Assembly: GCF_006542765.1 (NCBI RefSeq)
Contig: NZ_SKCD01000077.1
Coordinates: 1-64,000, forward strand
Source of the DNA: Paenibacillus luteus
Lineage (GTDB): Bacteria; Bacillota; Bacilli; Paenibacillales; Paenibacillaceae
Direction of reading: 5' to 3'
Length of the DNA: 64,000 nt
Part shown: positions 27,266 through 36,924 of the stretch, piece by piece
Layout: every line of letters begins with the position of its first letter
Position numbering within the stretch: position 1 is the first letter of the stretch
Program-made: the position numbers and the translations under genes
Notes under the pieces: model-generated
Told to the model about the DNA's origin: nothing
Seen by the model: the letters and a program-made list of their open reading frames with translations, nothing else
Databases searched by the model: none

Positions 27266-27769
27266 TCATGACAGTACTTTAATTGGTTCTCTGGAAGCCT
27301 CATCCGTGAACTCGAATGCGATCGAATAGCCGATAAATACACCCCATAACAAAAACACGCACAGCTCCGTAAACAGTGTATTCCAGCCCGCTTTCGTTAC
27401 CGGCTGCATCAGGCCCATTAAAGGTCCGACGGCAGCGAACAGAATGGCCCACCATACTGCTCCGTACACCACGCCAGGCCATGGACCTCGCAATCGTCCC
27501 AGTATTACTTTGTAGAGCAGTGCCGCAATAATAGAGAAGATGACAAAAAAACCGATGCCAAGCACCTCTCCCCATCCCGTTTTTAGAAAAGCAGCCTTAA
27601 AGAAAGGGTCAGCGGCAAAGCCGGGCAGCACACTCGTAAATTTCATTTCGTAGAACATCCAACGGATAATTCCCCAAATCAGGCCTGCAAAAAAACCTAT
27701 CTTAGTGGAGAAAAGCCACGGGTTCGTATGATGATCCTCATAGTCGGATTTCTTGTTTTGTTTTGCCAT
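27266..27769 (-). CDS. yqhR: YqhR-family membrane protein
   Basis: A 167-residue protein with four hydrophobic segments after a charged N-terminus, matching conserved membrane protein YqhR in sequence character and position (between yqhQ and aroQ in Bacillus). The ATG (MAKQNKK) has GGAGG eight bases before it. Function is unknown. Confidence 0.8.
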   Translation of the reverse strand: MAKQNKKSDYEDHHTNPWLFSTKIGFFAGLIWGIIRWMFYEMKFTSVLPGFAADPFFKAAFLKTGWGEVLGIGFFVIFSIIAALLYKVILGRLRGPWPGVVYGAVWWAILFAAVGPLMGLMQPVTKAGWNTLFTELCVFLLWGVFIGYSIAFEFTDEASREPIKVLS

Positions 27770-27881
27770 GCGGACAGCCTCCATTCAGAACTACTTTTTT
27801 GTCATGCTTAGTATGTCAAAGAAAAGCAATCCGTAACCACGCCCAGCTAACTGCTGGCATAACAAGCACGGATGGTAACGT

Positions 27882-27911
27882 TGGCAATTGGACTATAGAT
27901 CAAGTACAATA
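27882..27911 (+). promoter_or_regulatory. Candidate sigma-A promoter of yqhQ
   Basis: TTGGCA and TACAAT separated by 18 bases, placed about 70 bases before the yqhQ start. Each hexamer has one mismatch to consensus. Confidence 0.5.
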
Positions 27912-27983
27912 GACTTACAAAGTTAAAGGTACAAACGTCGGATAAACCAAGACGATATTCCAATCAAGGAAGGTGACAAGCAC

Positions 27984-28946
27984 TTGCCGCAAGACTCCCG
28001 AAGCATATATGGTGGACAAGCGGTTATTGAAGGCGTAATGTTTGCTGGCAAACACGTTAACGTAACTGCGGTTCGACGCAAGAATGATGAAATTGTTTTT
28101 TATGAGGTACCACGTACTAGCAAGCGCTGGGTTCAAGCCCTGAAGAAAATTCCGCTCGTTCGAGGAGTAGTAGGCATACTTGAGTCTAGTGCCAAAGGCT
28201 CCCAGCACTTAAATTTTTCAATGGAAGCCTATGCCGAAGATGAAGCTGGCGAGGAGCAAGACCCCGTCAAAGCTGAACAGGCTGCCAAATTAAAAGAAGA
28301 GAAAAAATCAGGCTGGAGCCTCAGCATGCTAGTAGGCGTTGCGGTTGCAGGTGTATTATCGTTTGTTTTCGGAAAGCTCATCTTTACAGCCGCGCCGGCT
28401 GCTCTCGAAGAATTATTGTTCTCCGGGGTATTTGAAAACAAAGTCGGTCATAATTTATTAGAAGGACTTATCAAAATCATATTGCTGCTCGCTTATTTAT
28501 ATTTTATCTCCATGACACCGTTGATTAAGCGGCTGTTCCAATATCATGGTGCTGAGCACAAGGTGATAAGCGCTTATGAAGCTGGCGAGGACCTTACGGT
28601 ACGCAATGTTCAAAAGTACAGCCGGTTGCATTACCGTTGCGGCTCCAGCTTTATCGTATTTACCGTAATCGTCGGCGTCGTAATCTACTCGCTTCCTTTC
28701 TTTACATGGGATTCCATCTGGGAACGGGTGTATATCCGCATCTTGCTTCTTCCCGTTGTATTGGGCATTTCTTATGAGGTTCTGCGCTGGACAAACGCTC
28801 TGAGAGAAGTTCCTGTGCTTCGTTATCTCGGTTTTCCAGGACTATGGCTTCAACTGCTCACAACTAAAGAACCGCGCGATGAACAGGTCGCTGTATCTAT
28901 CGCATCGTTCAATCGCATGCTAGAGCTCGATCGCCAGATGAAATAA
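27984..28946 (+). CDS. yqhQ: YqhQ-family DUF1385 membrane protein
   Basis: A 320-residue DUF1385 protein. The family start segment GGQAVIEGVMFAG is at residues 11-23 and HGAEHKVISAYE near the middle. Four to five membrane segments occupy the centre and C-terminal half. The TTG start has GGAAGGTG eight bases upstream. The family is widespread but has no settled function. A charged low-complexity insert (about residues 80-110) precedes the first membrane helix. Confidence 0.92.
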   Translation: MPQDSRSIYGGQAVIEGVMFAGKHVNVTAVRRKNDEIVFYEVPRTSKRWVQALKKIPLVRGVVGILESSAKGSQHLNFSMEAYAEDEAGEEQDPVKAEQAAKLKEEKKSGWSLSMLVGVAVAGVLSFVFGKLIFTAAPAALEELLFSGVFENKVGHNLLEGLIKIILLLAYLYFISMTPLIKRLFQYHGAEHKVISAYEAGEDLTVRNVQKYSRLHYRCGSSFIVFTVIVGVVIYSLPFFTWDSIWERVYIRILLLPVVLGISYEVLRWTNALREVPVLRYLGFPGLWLQLLTTKEPRDEQVAVSIASFNRMLELDRQMK

Positions 28947-28985
28947 AGACAGAAAATCAGAATGATATAGAAAGGCGGTATTACC

Positions 28986-29303
28986 ATGAGCAGAACACCA
29001 AGCAAATGGAATGTATGGTCAATTACATTATTGGCATTGCTGGCGATTGGTCTCGTATACAGTATCATTCGAAGCCCGCTCGCATTTATTATTCCAATTG
29101 CGGTCCTTGGCGGTATATTCCTGCTATATAAATATCCGCCTTCCTTCATAACGGGCAACCGCTCGCAGCAAGGTCGGACCCATGTGACTCAAAGCCGCAC
29201 AACCGCTTCCAAAGTCAAGGCCAAAAAACCTCGCTCCAAAACCGTGCCGTTTCGAGTCATTGAAGGCGGCAAGGAAGATGACGATCTCCCTAAATATCAC
29301 TAA
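28986..29303 (+). CDS. Small conserved membrane protein
   Basis: A 105-residue protein with two adjacent membrane segments (about residues 11-28 and 30-47) and a basic, Ser/Thr/Lys-rich cytoplasmic tail ending in acidic residues. I do not recognise a named family; the position after yqhQ resembles Bacillus yqhP but similarity is not established here. It lies 39 bases downstream of yqhQ and ends at a strong terminator, so the two form an operon. Confidence 0.75.
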   Translation: MSRTPSKWNVWSITLLALLAIGLVYSIIRSPLAFIIPIAVLGGIFLLYKYPPSFITGNRSQQGRTHVTQSRTTASKVKAKKPRSKTVPFRVIEGGKEDDDLPKYH

Positions 29304-29310
29304 ATGAAAC

Positions 29311-29351
29311 AAAAAGAAGGTCAGCGGCAAATTGCCGCTGACCTTCTTTTT
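29311..29351. terminator. Bidirectional terminator between yqhQ operon and mntR
   Basis: AAAAAGAAGGTCAGCGGCAA pairs with its exact complement around one unpaired base, with T-runs on both strands. It serves the convergent yqhQ operon and mntR. Confidence 0.92.
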
Positions 29352-29376
29352 GTTGTTTCCATACGCCCCTTATGTA

Positions 29377-29799
29377 TTACTCACTGTCCATATCAGCCCG
29401 AACGGCACGAAGCTCGTCCATTCTTTGAGAGTCGCGACGGAAATATTCGACCAGCGTTTCAATACAAGTAATGGAATCCCAGCTCAGATGATGTTCAATT
29501 CCTTCAACATCCTGATAAATATTTTCGTCTTGTACGCCAATGGTCGTTAAGAACGATTCCAGCAATTGATGGCGGTCAACTAATCTTTTCCCCATTTTCT
29601 TGCCTTTATTGGTCAGGACAAGCCCGCGATACTTCTCGTAGATCAAATAATTATCTTTGTCCAGCTTTTGAATCATTTTGGTGACGGAGGAGGGATGTAC
29701 TTCCAACCCTTCTGCGATGTCCGAGACTCGCGCATATCCTTTTTCATCAATGAGCTTATAAATTCTTTCCAAGTAGTCTTCCATGCTCGGTGTCGGCAC
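29377..29799 (-). CDS. mntR: Manganese-responsive regulator MntR
   Basis: A DtxR-family repressor of manganese uptake genes. The winged helix has HPSSVTKMIQKLDKDNYLIYEKYRGL, closely like Bacillus MntR. The metal site includes EGIEHHLSWDSI. The GTG start (VPTPSMEDYLERIY) has AGGGGG seven bases before it and gives 140 residues; a 38-codon upstream extension is rejected. No Mn transporter gene lies in the window. Confidence 0.95.
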   Translation of the reverse strand: MPTPSMEDYLERIYKLIDEKGYARVSDIAEGLEVHPSSVTKMIQKLDKDNYLIYEKYRGLVLTNKGKKMGKRLVDRHQLLESFLTTIGVQDENIYQDVEGIEHHLSWDSITCIETLVEYFRRDSQRMDELRAVRADMDSE

Positions 29800-30010
29800 T
29801 GAAGAACCCCCTAACCATACTTCTTCACCTTGTTTCACAGGCGTTACTCTATGTATCATACACTGTTCGCTGCGTTCACTGCAACCTGTTCTCATTCCTG
29901 TACCGGTTTGCATGTTGTATGCAGCGCTTGAACTTACCAGTTTGAGAACCCCTTATTCTCCACACAATAAAGTGCAATTGTAATTGATTGATCAACAGGA
30001 GGAATGACTG

Positions 30011-31078
30011 ATGAGCACTGTGACCATTGATCGTCCGAAAGCGGACCGCTCCACCCTGTCCTTCGTTCCCGAGCTTGTTTATTTTGAACCATCCGCGCTG
30101 GATTATCCAAAAGGAAAGCGCATTTTCGAATGGGTAAAGAAGGAAGGCATCCCCTACCGAATGACCACCTCGCATAACCGCATCACGAATCTGCCAGGCG
30201 ACACTGAACTTGAGCAATACAAAATTGCCAAGCGCACGCTCGTTGTCGGCATTCGTAAAACCTTAAAATTTGATACCTCCAAGCCGTCAGCAGAATACGC
30301 CATTCCAATCGCTACCGGATGCATGGCACACTGCCATTATTGTTATTTGCAAACAACCCTAGGAGCTAAGCCTTACATTCGAGTTTACGTTAATATGGAT
30401 GATATTTTGGAAGCCGCTCAAGGCTACATTGACGAAAGAAAACCCGAAATCACCCGCTTCGAGGCAGCTTGTACTTCCGATCCTGTCGGGCTTGAGCCGA
30501 TCTCGGGAAGCCTGCGGGAACTCATTGAATTTTTTGGGAAACAGGAGCTTGGCCGACTGCGCTTTGTGACCAAATTTCATCATGTCGATTCGTTTCTTGA
30601 TGCGGAGCATAATGGGCACACAAGAATCCGTTTCAGCGTCAACAGTAAATATGTGATCAAGCACTTTGAGCCTGCCACATCTAAATTCGAGCAACGCATC
30701 GAGGCGGCCGCCAAGGTGGCAAGAGCGGGTTTTCCCATGGGCTTCATCATAGCCCCAATTATATGGCATGAAGGCTGGGAGGAAGGCTATGGCGAGCTCA
30801 TTTCATCACTTGCAGCAGCACTCCCTGCCGACGTAATCAAAGATTTGACCTTTGAGTTGATCCAGCATCGTTTTACGAAGACCGCAAAATCCGTCATTGA
30901 AAAGCGTTATCCAAAGACAAAGCTTGAAATGGACATCCAGAAACGCAAATACAAATGGGGCCGATGGGGACAAGGGAAATATGTTTATCCCGATGAACAA
31001 GCAAATGCGCTCCGCATGTTTATATCGGAGCGCATTTTCGAACATTTTCCAGAAGCAAAAATCGAATATTTCACTTAA
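30011..31078 (+). CDS. splB: Spore photoproduct lyase
   Basis: A radical SAM enzyme that reverses the thymine dimer (spore photoproduct) during germination. The cluster motif GCMAHCHYCYLQ (C-x3-C-x2-C) is near residue 100, and the conserved cysteine lies in FEAACTSDPVG. The 355-residue length is close to the Bacillus SplB length. The ATG follows AGGAGG. There is no splA gene in front. Forespore expression is expected from the family; I could not define a sigma-G promoter confidently. Confidence 0.95.
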   Translation: MSTVTIDRPKADRSTLSFVPELVYFEPSALDYPKGKRIFEWVKKEGIPYRMTTSHNRITNLPGDTELEQYKIAKRTLVVGIRKTLKFDTSKPSAEYAIPIATGCMAHCHYCYLQTTLGAKPYIRVYVNMDDILEAAQGYIDERKPEITRFEAACTSDPVGLEPISGSLRELIEFFGKQELGRLRFVTKFHHVDSFLDAEHNGHTRIRFSVNSKYVIKHFEPATSKFEQRIEAAAKVARAGFPMGFIIAPIIWHEGWEEGYGELISSLAAALPADVIKDLTFELIQHRFTKTAKSVIEKRYPKTKLEMDIQKRKYKWGRWGQGKYVYPDEQANALRMFISERIFEHFPEAKIEYFT

Positions 31079-31093
31079 TCCTGCCGTACTGCT

Positions 31094-31807
31094 TTAGAAA
31101 GCAAGCCATTCCGGAGTAATCATATTGAGCCAGATGGTTATTTTTGTCATTTGGTCAGTGAATAACAATACGCCCATTAAAATCATAACGGCTCCGCCGA
31201 TCTTCATGACGGAAGAAGAATATTTCAATATCCATCTTGCAGTACCAAGGAAAAAGGCAAGTACAAAAAAAGGAATAGCAAATCCAAGAGCATAAGCCGA
31301 TGTCAACTGAAACCAAGTGCCCGGTTCAGTCGCAGCCAAGCCTAGAATCGCAGTTAACGCTGGCCCCATGCATGGCGTCCAACCAGCCGAGAAGCCGATT
31401 CCGAATATGAAAGAACTGAGATAGCTTGCTTTCTTCGGAATCAGGTTCATTCTTCTTTCCTTCATCAGCAGCTGGGGTTGGAACAATCCGATCAGAAAAA
31501 GACCCATCAGAATGATTAAAATGGCTGAAAGCTGTCTAATCAACTGCCGGTATTCACTGAAAAATTCAGCAAATACGTTCGTACCGTAGCCTAACGCATA
31601 ATAAACGGTACAAAATCCTAAAATAAAAAACAGCGTATGCGACATCGTTCGCATACGTTTTTGTTTGGCATTCGTATTTTCCTTGAGATCCGCTACCGAT
31701 ATGCCCGTTATGTAGGATAAATAGGAAGGATATAGCGGTAAACAGCAAGGAGAAATAAACGATGCAAAACCGGCGCCAAGAGCGAGCCAAATGTTAATAT
31801 CCGACAA
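31094..31807 (-). CDS. ccdA: Cytochrome c biogenesis protein CcdA
   Basis: A six-helix membrane thiol-disulfide transporter that passes electrons outward for cytochrome c maturation and spore cortex synthesis. The conserved cysteines are in SPCCLPLYPSYLSYITG and GWTPCMGPAL. The TTG start follows a GGGG site. It is convergent with splB, with only 15 bases between the stops and no clear terminator. Confidence 0.92.
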   Translation of the reverse strand: MSDINIWLALGAGFASFISPCCLPLYPSYLSYITGISVADLKENTNAKQKRMRTMSHTLFFILGFCTVYYALGYGTNVFAEFFSEYRQLIRQLSAILIILMGLFLIGLFQPQLLMKERRMNLIPKKASYLSSFIFGIGFSAGWTPCMGPALTAILGLAATEPGTWFQLTSAYALGFAIPFFVLAFFLGTARWILKYSSSVMKIGGAVMILMGVLLFTDQMTKITIWLNMITPEWLAF

Positions 31808-31828
31808 CTATCCCCACTCCAATCCCAA

Positions 31829-32638
31829 TCAACTTCCTGTGCGTACACCGCGCTTAAATACTAACAGCATCAGCAGAACAGCTATGAGCAGCAATACGAT
31901 GGTACCGCCCGGCGCAAGATTCCACACGCCCGCGATCAGCAACCCGGCAATAACGGCCAGTTCTCCGATAATGACAACGGTAATGACGCTCTGGCGGAAA
32001 CTGCGGGCAATAATCAAGCTGCAAGCAGCAGGTATCGTAAGCAACGCCGACACTAGCAGTGCGCCGACAATTTTAATAGATACGCTAATAATCAGTGCAG
32101 TAAGCACGCTTATCATAACATTATAAAATTTTACGGGCAAGCCGCTGACTGCCGCTGCATCCTCGTCAAACGTAATTAAGAATAGCTCCTTTACTTGCAG
32201 CCAAATGGCTAACAGCACAATAATGGTTACTCCGCCGATGACATATAGATCCGTATCGTTAAGGGTGTAGATGCTTCCGAACAGATAGCTGTTTACATTG
32301 CTGTTAAAGCCCTTCCCCATCGTAAATAAAAGCGAGGCAAGCGCAACGCCACCCGACATGATAATCGCGATGGACAACTCAGCGTACGATTTGTACGCTT
32401 TGCGGAGCTTCTCAATTGCAAAGGACGCTGCAATGGCAAACAGCAAGCCAACTGCGATCGGGTAAACCCCGATTAAAAAACCAAGCGCAACACCGGCAAT
32501 GGAGACATGGGATAACGTATCTCCAATCATGGATAACCGGCGAAGCACAAGAAATAAGCCCATTAGCGGAGCGGTTACGCCGATAAGCAAACCGCCAATC
32601 AGGGCCCGTTGAAAAAATTCGCTAGTTACGATCTCCAA
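31829..32638 (-). CDS. znuB: Zinc ABC transporter permease
   Basis: An ABC-3 family metal permease with eight to nine hydrophobic segments. It includes the family segment LSMIGDTLSHVSIAGVALGFL. Its TTG start overlaps the znuC end by 17 bases, so expression is coupled. The substrate is assigned as zinc from the Zur-type operator before znuA. Confidence 0.93.
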   Translation of the reverse strand: MEIVTSEFFQRALIGGLLIGVTAPLMGLFLVLRRLSMIGDTLSHVSIAGVALGFLIGVYPIAVGLLFAIAASFAIEKLRKAYKSYAELSIAIIMSGGVALASLLFTMGKGFNSNVNSYLFGSIYTLNDTDLYVIGGVTIIVLLAIWLQVKELFLITFDEDAAAVSGLPVKFYNVMISVLTALIISVSIKIVGALLVSALLTIPAACSLIIARSFRQSVITVVIIGELAVIAGLLIAGVWNLAPGGTIVLLLIAVLLMLLVFKRGVRTGS

Positions 32639-33446
32639 TCAAAACAACCTCTTTCCTGCTTTCCATTTGCTCCCTTAGCCCTTTCAAGCTGTGGGCCAAG
32701 TCATTTTCTACGCAATCCTGCGTTTCATGCGAGTGCTTGATATGAAACTTCAGCTTCCCGTTCCCTGCTGCAGGCTCTTGTCCAAGATAAGAGCGAATCA
32801 TATCCAGATCGTGTGACACCATTAAAAACGTAATATTATGATGCTGATGCATATGTTTGATCATATGAAAAAAGCTTTCCTGCGTCTCCGTGTCGATCCC
32901 GACTGTCGGCTCATCCAAAATAAGCAGCGAAGGGTTGTTTATCAACGCTCTTGCCAGAAAGACACGCTGCTGCTGACCGCCGGACAGCTGCCCGATTCGC
33001 TTGTCCTTCAGATCATCGATACCCATCGCATGAAGCGCATCCTCGCATTTCTTATGGTCCGCTTTATTCATTTTCTTAAACAGCTTGTTACGTCCGTATA
33101 ATCCGGACAATACCACTTCCCTAACCGTAGCAGGAAACAGGGGGTTCAGCGAATTTTTTTGCGGAACGTATCCGATGCGCTCCCATTGCTTAAAGCGGTC
33201 TACTTTCTCGCCGAACAAACGGATCGTTCCGCTCGTAGGCTTCAACAAGCCAACAATCATTCGCAGCAGTGTCGTTTTCCCTGCTCCATTCGTTCCGATC
33301 AAGCCAATAAAGTCCCGTTCCTTCACCGCAAAGCTGAGATTCGAAATAACAGTTTGCTGTTGAAAAGAAAAAGAGACATCCTCCAAGGAGATAACCTCTT
33401 GGTGGCAGCTAGCGTCGGCATTCGTTATTCGATTTGATTGTGCCAT
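32622..33446 (-). CDS. znuC: Zinc ABC transporter ATP-binding protein
   Basis: The ATPase of the metal importer, with Walker A GTNGAGKTTLL, signature LSGGQQQRVFLARAL, Walker B LLILDEPTVGID and the switch histidine in MVSHDLDMI. The chosen ATG has GGAG seven bases before it; adjacent alternatives differ by a codon or two. It lies between znuA and znuB. Confidence 0.94.
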   Translation of the reverse strand: MAQSNRITNADASCHQEVISLEDVSFSFQQQTVISNLSFAVKERDFIGLIGTNGAGKTTLLRMIVGLLKPTSGTIRLFGEKVDRFKQWERIGYVPQKNSLNPLFPATVREVVLSGLYGRNKLFKKMNKADHKKCEDALHAMGIDDLKDKRIGQLSGGQQQRVFLARALINNPSLLILDEPTVGIDTETQESFFHMIKHMHQHHNITFLMVSHDLDMIRSYLGQEPAAGNGKLKFHIKHSHETQDCVENDLAHSLKGLREQMESRKEVVLIGDRN

Positions 33447-33508
33447 CATTTCTCTCCTCACAGCAATACGGAGCTGCATCTATCAGCTCCGCCAGTTTGC
33501 CTTTTGTT

Positions 33509-34546
33509 CTATTGTAATGCTTGCACAAGATTTTGCAAGTTCCGCTCCATTAAGCTTAAGTAAGTCTCGCCTTCTTTTTCCTGTGATGGCGTCAATCCTT
33601 CAAGCGGATTAAGTACCATCGTCTCTACGTCTGCTTCGCTCGCAAGCGTCTTAGCCAATTGGTCGGAGACCAGCTCTTCGAAGAAAATATATTTGACTCC
33701 ATTGGCTTTCACATATTTTGCGATATTCAATAAATCTTGAGCACGCGGCTCTGCATCTGGGCTAAGTCCCATGATCGAGATTTGCTTCAGTCCATAATCG
33801 CGAGCGAGATATCCGAAAGCTTGATGGGAAGTTACAATATTTTTATTCGTCGTTTGGGATAGCTTGGCCGTATAGTCTGCATCTATCGCCTCTATTTTCA
33901 ATTTTAAAGCTTCATAGTTTTTCTCGTAATCTGCCTGATTGGCACTATCCACTTCAATTAGGCTGTTTTTAACATTTTCAGCTAACTTCAATGCGGATTT
34001 TGGGCTGACCCATGTATGCGGGTCCAACCCACCGTGGTCATGGTCATGTGCTTCCTCATCAGCATGTTCATCTTCATGCTCATGATCGTCTGCATGCTCA
34101 TCCTCGTGCTCATCTTCCGTACCTTCGATCAAGGCAATGCCATCACTGATTTCTTTTGTGATGACCGTGCTGTCCTTCGACAACCCTTTTAGAAAACCAT
34201 CTACCCAGCCTTCAAGCCCTGCGCCATGATATAGGAACAACTGTGCTTTGGAAGCTGTATCCAAGTCACGGCTCTTCGGTGTCCAGTCATGCGGTTCAAC
34301 GCCCGCAGCAACAAGATTAACAGCCTTAACATGCTCGCCGCCTATTTCAGAAGCAAGGAAATACAGAGGATAAAAGCTCGTCACTACGCTAACCTGTTGG
34401 TTAACCCCGTTACTGGATGGCTCCGCGCTATTGCTCGGGGATGCAGCATCATTCTTGTTATTTCCACAGGCTGCCGCAAATATGAGCATAGCGGTAAGCA
34501 GCAGACTGAGTGCGATCAAGCGTTTCGATGATTTCGAATCTTTCAT
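33509..34546 (-). CDS. znuA: Zinc-binding lipoprotein of the ABC importer
   Basis: A cluster A-I substrate-binding lipoprotein. The signal peptide ends in the lipobox AAAC with the modified Cys near residue 27. A long His/Asp/Glu-rich loop (about residues 140-175, many repeats of DEH or HEDEH) is typical of zinc-specific ZnuA/AdcA proteins. Metal-ligand histidines occur in EPHDWTPKSRD and TSHQAFGY. The ATG follows GGAGAG. It heads znuA-znuC-znuB under a Zur-type operator. Confidence 0.95.
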   Translation of the reverse strand: MKDSKSSKRLIALSLLLTAMLIFAAACGNNKNDAASPSNSAEPSSNGVNQQVSVVTSFYPLYFLASEIGGEHVKAVNLVAAGVEPHDWTPKSRDLDTASKAQLFLYHGAGLEGWVDGFLKGLSKDSTVITKEISDGIALIEGTEDEHEDEHADDHEHEDEHADEEAHDHDHGGLDPHTWVSPKSALKLAENVKNSLIEVDSANQADYEKNYEALKLKIEAIDADYTAKLSQTTNKNIVTSHQAFGYLARDYGLKQISIMGLSPDAEPRAQDLLNIAKYVKANGVKYIFFEELVSDQLAKTLASEADVETMVLNPLEGLTPSQEKEGETYLSLMERNLQNLVQALQ

Positions 34547-34575
34547 TTTGAGTCTCTCCATTCTATCTGTTCTTT

Positions 34576-34598
34576 TTCGTAATCGTTATTATTACGTT
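34576..34598 (-). promoter_or_regulatory. Zur-type operator before znuA
   Basis: The minus strand reads CGTAATAATAACGATTACG, an inverted repeat CGTAAT-N7-ATTACG with an internal near-repeat. It closely resembles the Bacillus Zur box (TCGTAAT-N-ATTACGA type). It overlaps the expected transcription start of znuA, the usual place for repression. Confidence 0.75.
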
Positions 34599-34602
34599 TT
34601 GT

Positions 34603-34632
34603 ATTATACGACTTAATGAAATAGGCTGTCAA
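34603..34632 (-). promoter_or_regulatory. Sigma-A promoter of znuACB
   Basis: Consensus TTGACA (34627-34632) and consensus TATAAT (34603-34608) on the minus strand, with an 18-base spacer. A start near 34596 falls inside the Zur-type operator. Confidence 0.8.
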
Positions 34633-34713
34633 CCCTATTTAAAAGATTGAATACTCGACTCAAAAACCATACTCATCTGCAATTACTGGTATTGACAAAA
34701 ATAAAGAAGATAT

Positions 34714-34756
34714 AAAAAAGATGCCTCGGAAACGATTATCGCTTCCGAAGCATCTT
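34714..34756 (-). terminator. Terminator after metG
   Basis: The minus strand pairs AAGATGCTTCGGAAGCG with CGTTTCCGAGGCATCTT (two mismatches), then a T-run. It ends metG before the znu promoter. Confidence 0.88.
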
Positions 34757-34787
34757 AGTAAAACTATAACTTCAACATACGTTCCAA

Positions 34788-36785
34788 TTATTTCACGACT
34801 GCTCCATTTGGCATATCATCTGGAACAGAAGCAAGGGTCAGTTGATCGCCATAGGTAGCTGCAAGAATCATCCCCTGCGACAACTCACCGCGCAGCTTGA
34901 CTGGTTTGAGGTTCGTCACGCAAATGACCTTGCGTCCTAGCATTTGCTCTGGAGTATAGAACTTGGCTATGCCGGATACGACCTGACGCTGCTCGTATCC
35001 GAGATCCAGTTGCAGCTTCAGCAGCTTGTCGGCTTTGTTTACCGGCTCAGCCGCAATTACCTGTGCCACGCGCAGCTCAACTTTCGCAAATTCATCGATT
35101 CCAATCTCTGCTTTTGTCTCCACAGGCGCTTGCTGAGAAGCATTCCCCTCAGTGGTCACAGCCGCGGCAGCCTCCTGCTGAGCCTGCTCCGGCTTCACGC
35201 CGCCGCTCATCGATGCAGCAATGAAGGCAGCTTCCTCTGCGGTATCGAGACGCGGGAACAATGGCGAGTCCTTGCTTACTTTGGTGCCGCCTAGTAGCGA
35301 ACCGAATTTTTTCGTGCTCTCCCACGAGGTCAGCTCCCCCGGTTCAATACCGAGCTGCTTCCACATTTCACGCGGAGAATGAGTCAGGAACGGCTGCAGC
35401 AGAATCGAAACAATGCGTAGTGATTCTGCCAGATGATGCATGACGGAAGCGAGCTCCGCTTTTTTATCCTCATCCTTCGCTAATGCCCAAGGCTGTGTTT
35501 CATCAATATATTTATTGGTCCGGCTGACGAACTGCCATATCGAGGCGAGCGCAACCGAAAACTCCATGTTCTCAAGAGCTGCCTCCACCTGCGTAATCGT
35601 TTCACCTGCAAGCTTCTGCAGCGATTCGTCGAACGCCGTCACCGTACCGGCAAACGACGGAATTTCGCCGTCAAAATATTTGTCGATCATGGCGATAGTC
35701 CGGTTCAATAGGTTGCCCAGGTCATTGGCAAGATCAAAATTGATTCGCTCGATGAAGTTCTCTGGCGTAAACGCTCCGTCTGCTCCAAAAGGCACCTCTC
35801 TGAGCAGATAATAACGAAGAGCATCCAGGCCGTAACGATCAATCAATACGACCGGATCAACGACTGTTCCTTTTGATTTAGACATCTTGCCTTCCTTCGT
35901 CAATAGCCAGCCATGTGCGAATACTTTCTTCGGAAGCGGCAGATCCAGCGCCATCAGCATGATCGGCCAATAAATCGTATGGAACCTTACAATTTCCTTG
36001 CCCACCAGATGAACGTCAGCTGGCCAGAAATCTTGGAATTTTTTATCGTCTCCTTCGTTTCCGTAACCAAGCGCCGTAATATAATTGGACAAAGCGTCAA
36101 TCCATACATAAATGACATGCTTCGGATCGCCGGGAACCTTAATGCCCCAGTCGAACGTTGTCCGGGATACGGCCAGGTCTTCCAACCCAGGCTTTATGAA
36201 ATTGTTGATCATTTCGTTCTTGCGTGATTCCGGCTGAATGAAATCAGGATGGTCTTCGTAATATTGCAGCAAGCGGTCCGCATATTTGCTCATGCGGAAG
36301 AAGTAGCTTTCTTCCTTCACAAGCTCAACTGGGCGTCCGCAATCCGGACACTTGCCGTCGACAAGCTGACGTTCCAGGAAAAAGGATTCACAAGGCGTAC
36401 AGTACCAGCCCTCATAGCTGCCTTTGTAAATATCGTCCTGCTCCATCAACTGTGCGAAAATTTTCTCAACAACACGCTTATGGCGATCCTCAGTCGTACG
36501 AATGAAATCATCATTGGATACTTCCAGCTTCGCCCATAATTCCTTGATGCCCACAACGATATCATCAATAAATTGCTGAGGCGTTTGATCCTTTTCCTTC
36601 GCTCTGCGTTCGATTTTCTGCCCATGCTCGTCCGTTCCCGTCAAATACCATACATCATAGCCGCGAAGCCGCTTGTAGCGCGCCATAGCATCGCCCGCCA
36701 CCGTTGTATACGCATGGCCGATATGGAGCTTGTCGCTTGGATAATAAATAGGCGTTGTAATATAAAACGTTTTTTTGCTTGTCAT
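34788..36785 (-). CDS. metG: Methionyl-tRNA synthetase
   Basis: A class I synthetase of 665 residues. The HIGH motif is in LHIGHAYTT, and KMSKS is in GKMSKSKGTVVD. A zinc knuckle includes CTPCESFF and CPDCGRP. A linker rich in Gln/Ala/Glu (about residues 520-555) leads to the C-terminal EMAP-like tRNA-binding domain. The ATG has GGGGGAG five bases before it; a start seven codons upstream lacks support. The long leader holds a T-box. Confidence 0.97.
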   Translation of the reverse strand: MTSKKTFYITTPIYYPSDKLHIGHAYTTVAGDAMARYKRLRGYDVWYLTGTDEHGQKIERRAKEKDQTPQQFIDDIVVGIKELWAKLEVSNDDFIRTTEDRHKRVVEKIFAQLMEQDDIYKGSYEGWYCTPCESFFLERQLVDGKCPDCGRPVELVKEESYFFRMSKYADRLLQYYEDHPDFIQPESRKNEMINNFIKPGLEDLAVSRTTFDWGIKVPGDPKHVIYVWIDALSNYITALGYGNEGDDKKFQDFWPADVHLVGKEIVRFHTIYWPIMLMALDLPLPKKVFAHGWLLTKEGKMSKSKGTVVDPVVLIDRYGLDALRYYLLREVPFGADGAFTPENFIERINFDLANDLGNLLNRTIAMIDKYFDGEIPSFAGTVTAFDESLQKLAGETITQVEAALENMEFSVALASIWQFVSRTNKYIDETQPWALAKDEDKKAELASVMHHLAESLRIVSILLQPFLTHSPREMWKQLGIEPGELTSWESTKKFGSLLGGTKVSKDSPLFPRLDTAEEAAFIAASMSGGVKPEQAQQEAAAAVTTEGNASQQAPVETKAEIGIDEFAKVELRVAQVIAAEPVNKADKLLKLQLDLGYEQRQVVSGIAKFYTPEQMLGRKVICVTNLKPVKLRGELSQGMILAATYGDQLTLASVPDDMPNGAVVK

Positions 36786-36924
36786 TTTAACTCCCCCTAT
36801 TTCCAATTTTTAAAAATATAAGAATTTATAAGTTTGTTAGCTTATAAAGGGCTTATATTTCACCGTCAAAGCTACTTCAGCGTCTAAGGACGCCGAAGGC
36901 GTTTTTGCTTGATTAAAAAAACGC

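Noticed and set aside
27915..28208. Minus-strand frame over the start of yqhQ
   Set aside because: It is a shadow of the yqhQ reading frame and lacks a ribosome site.
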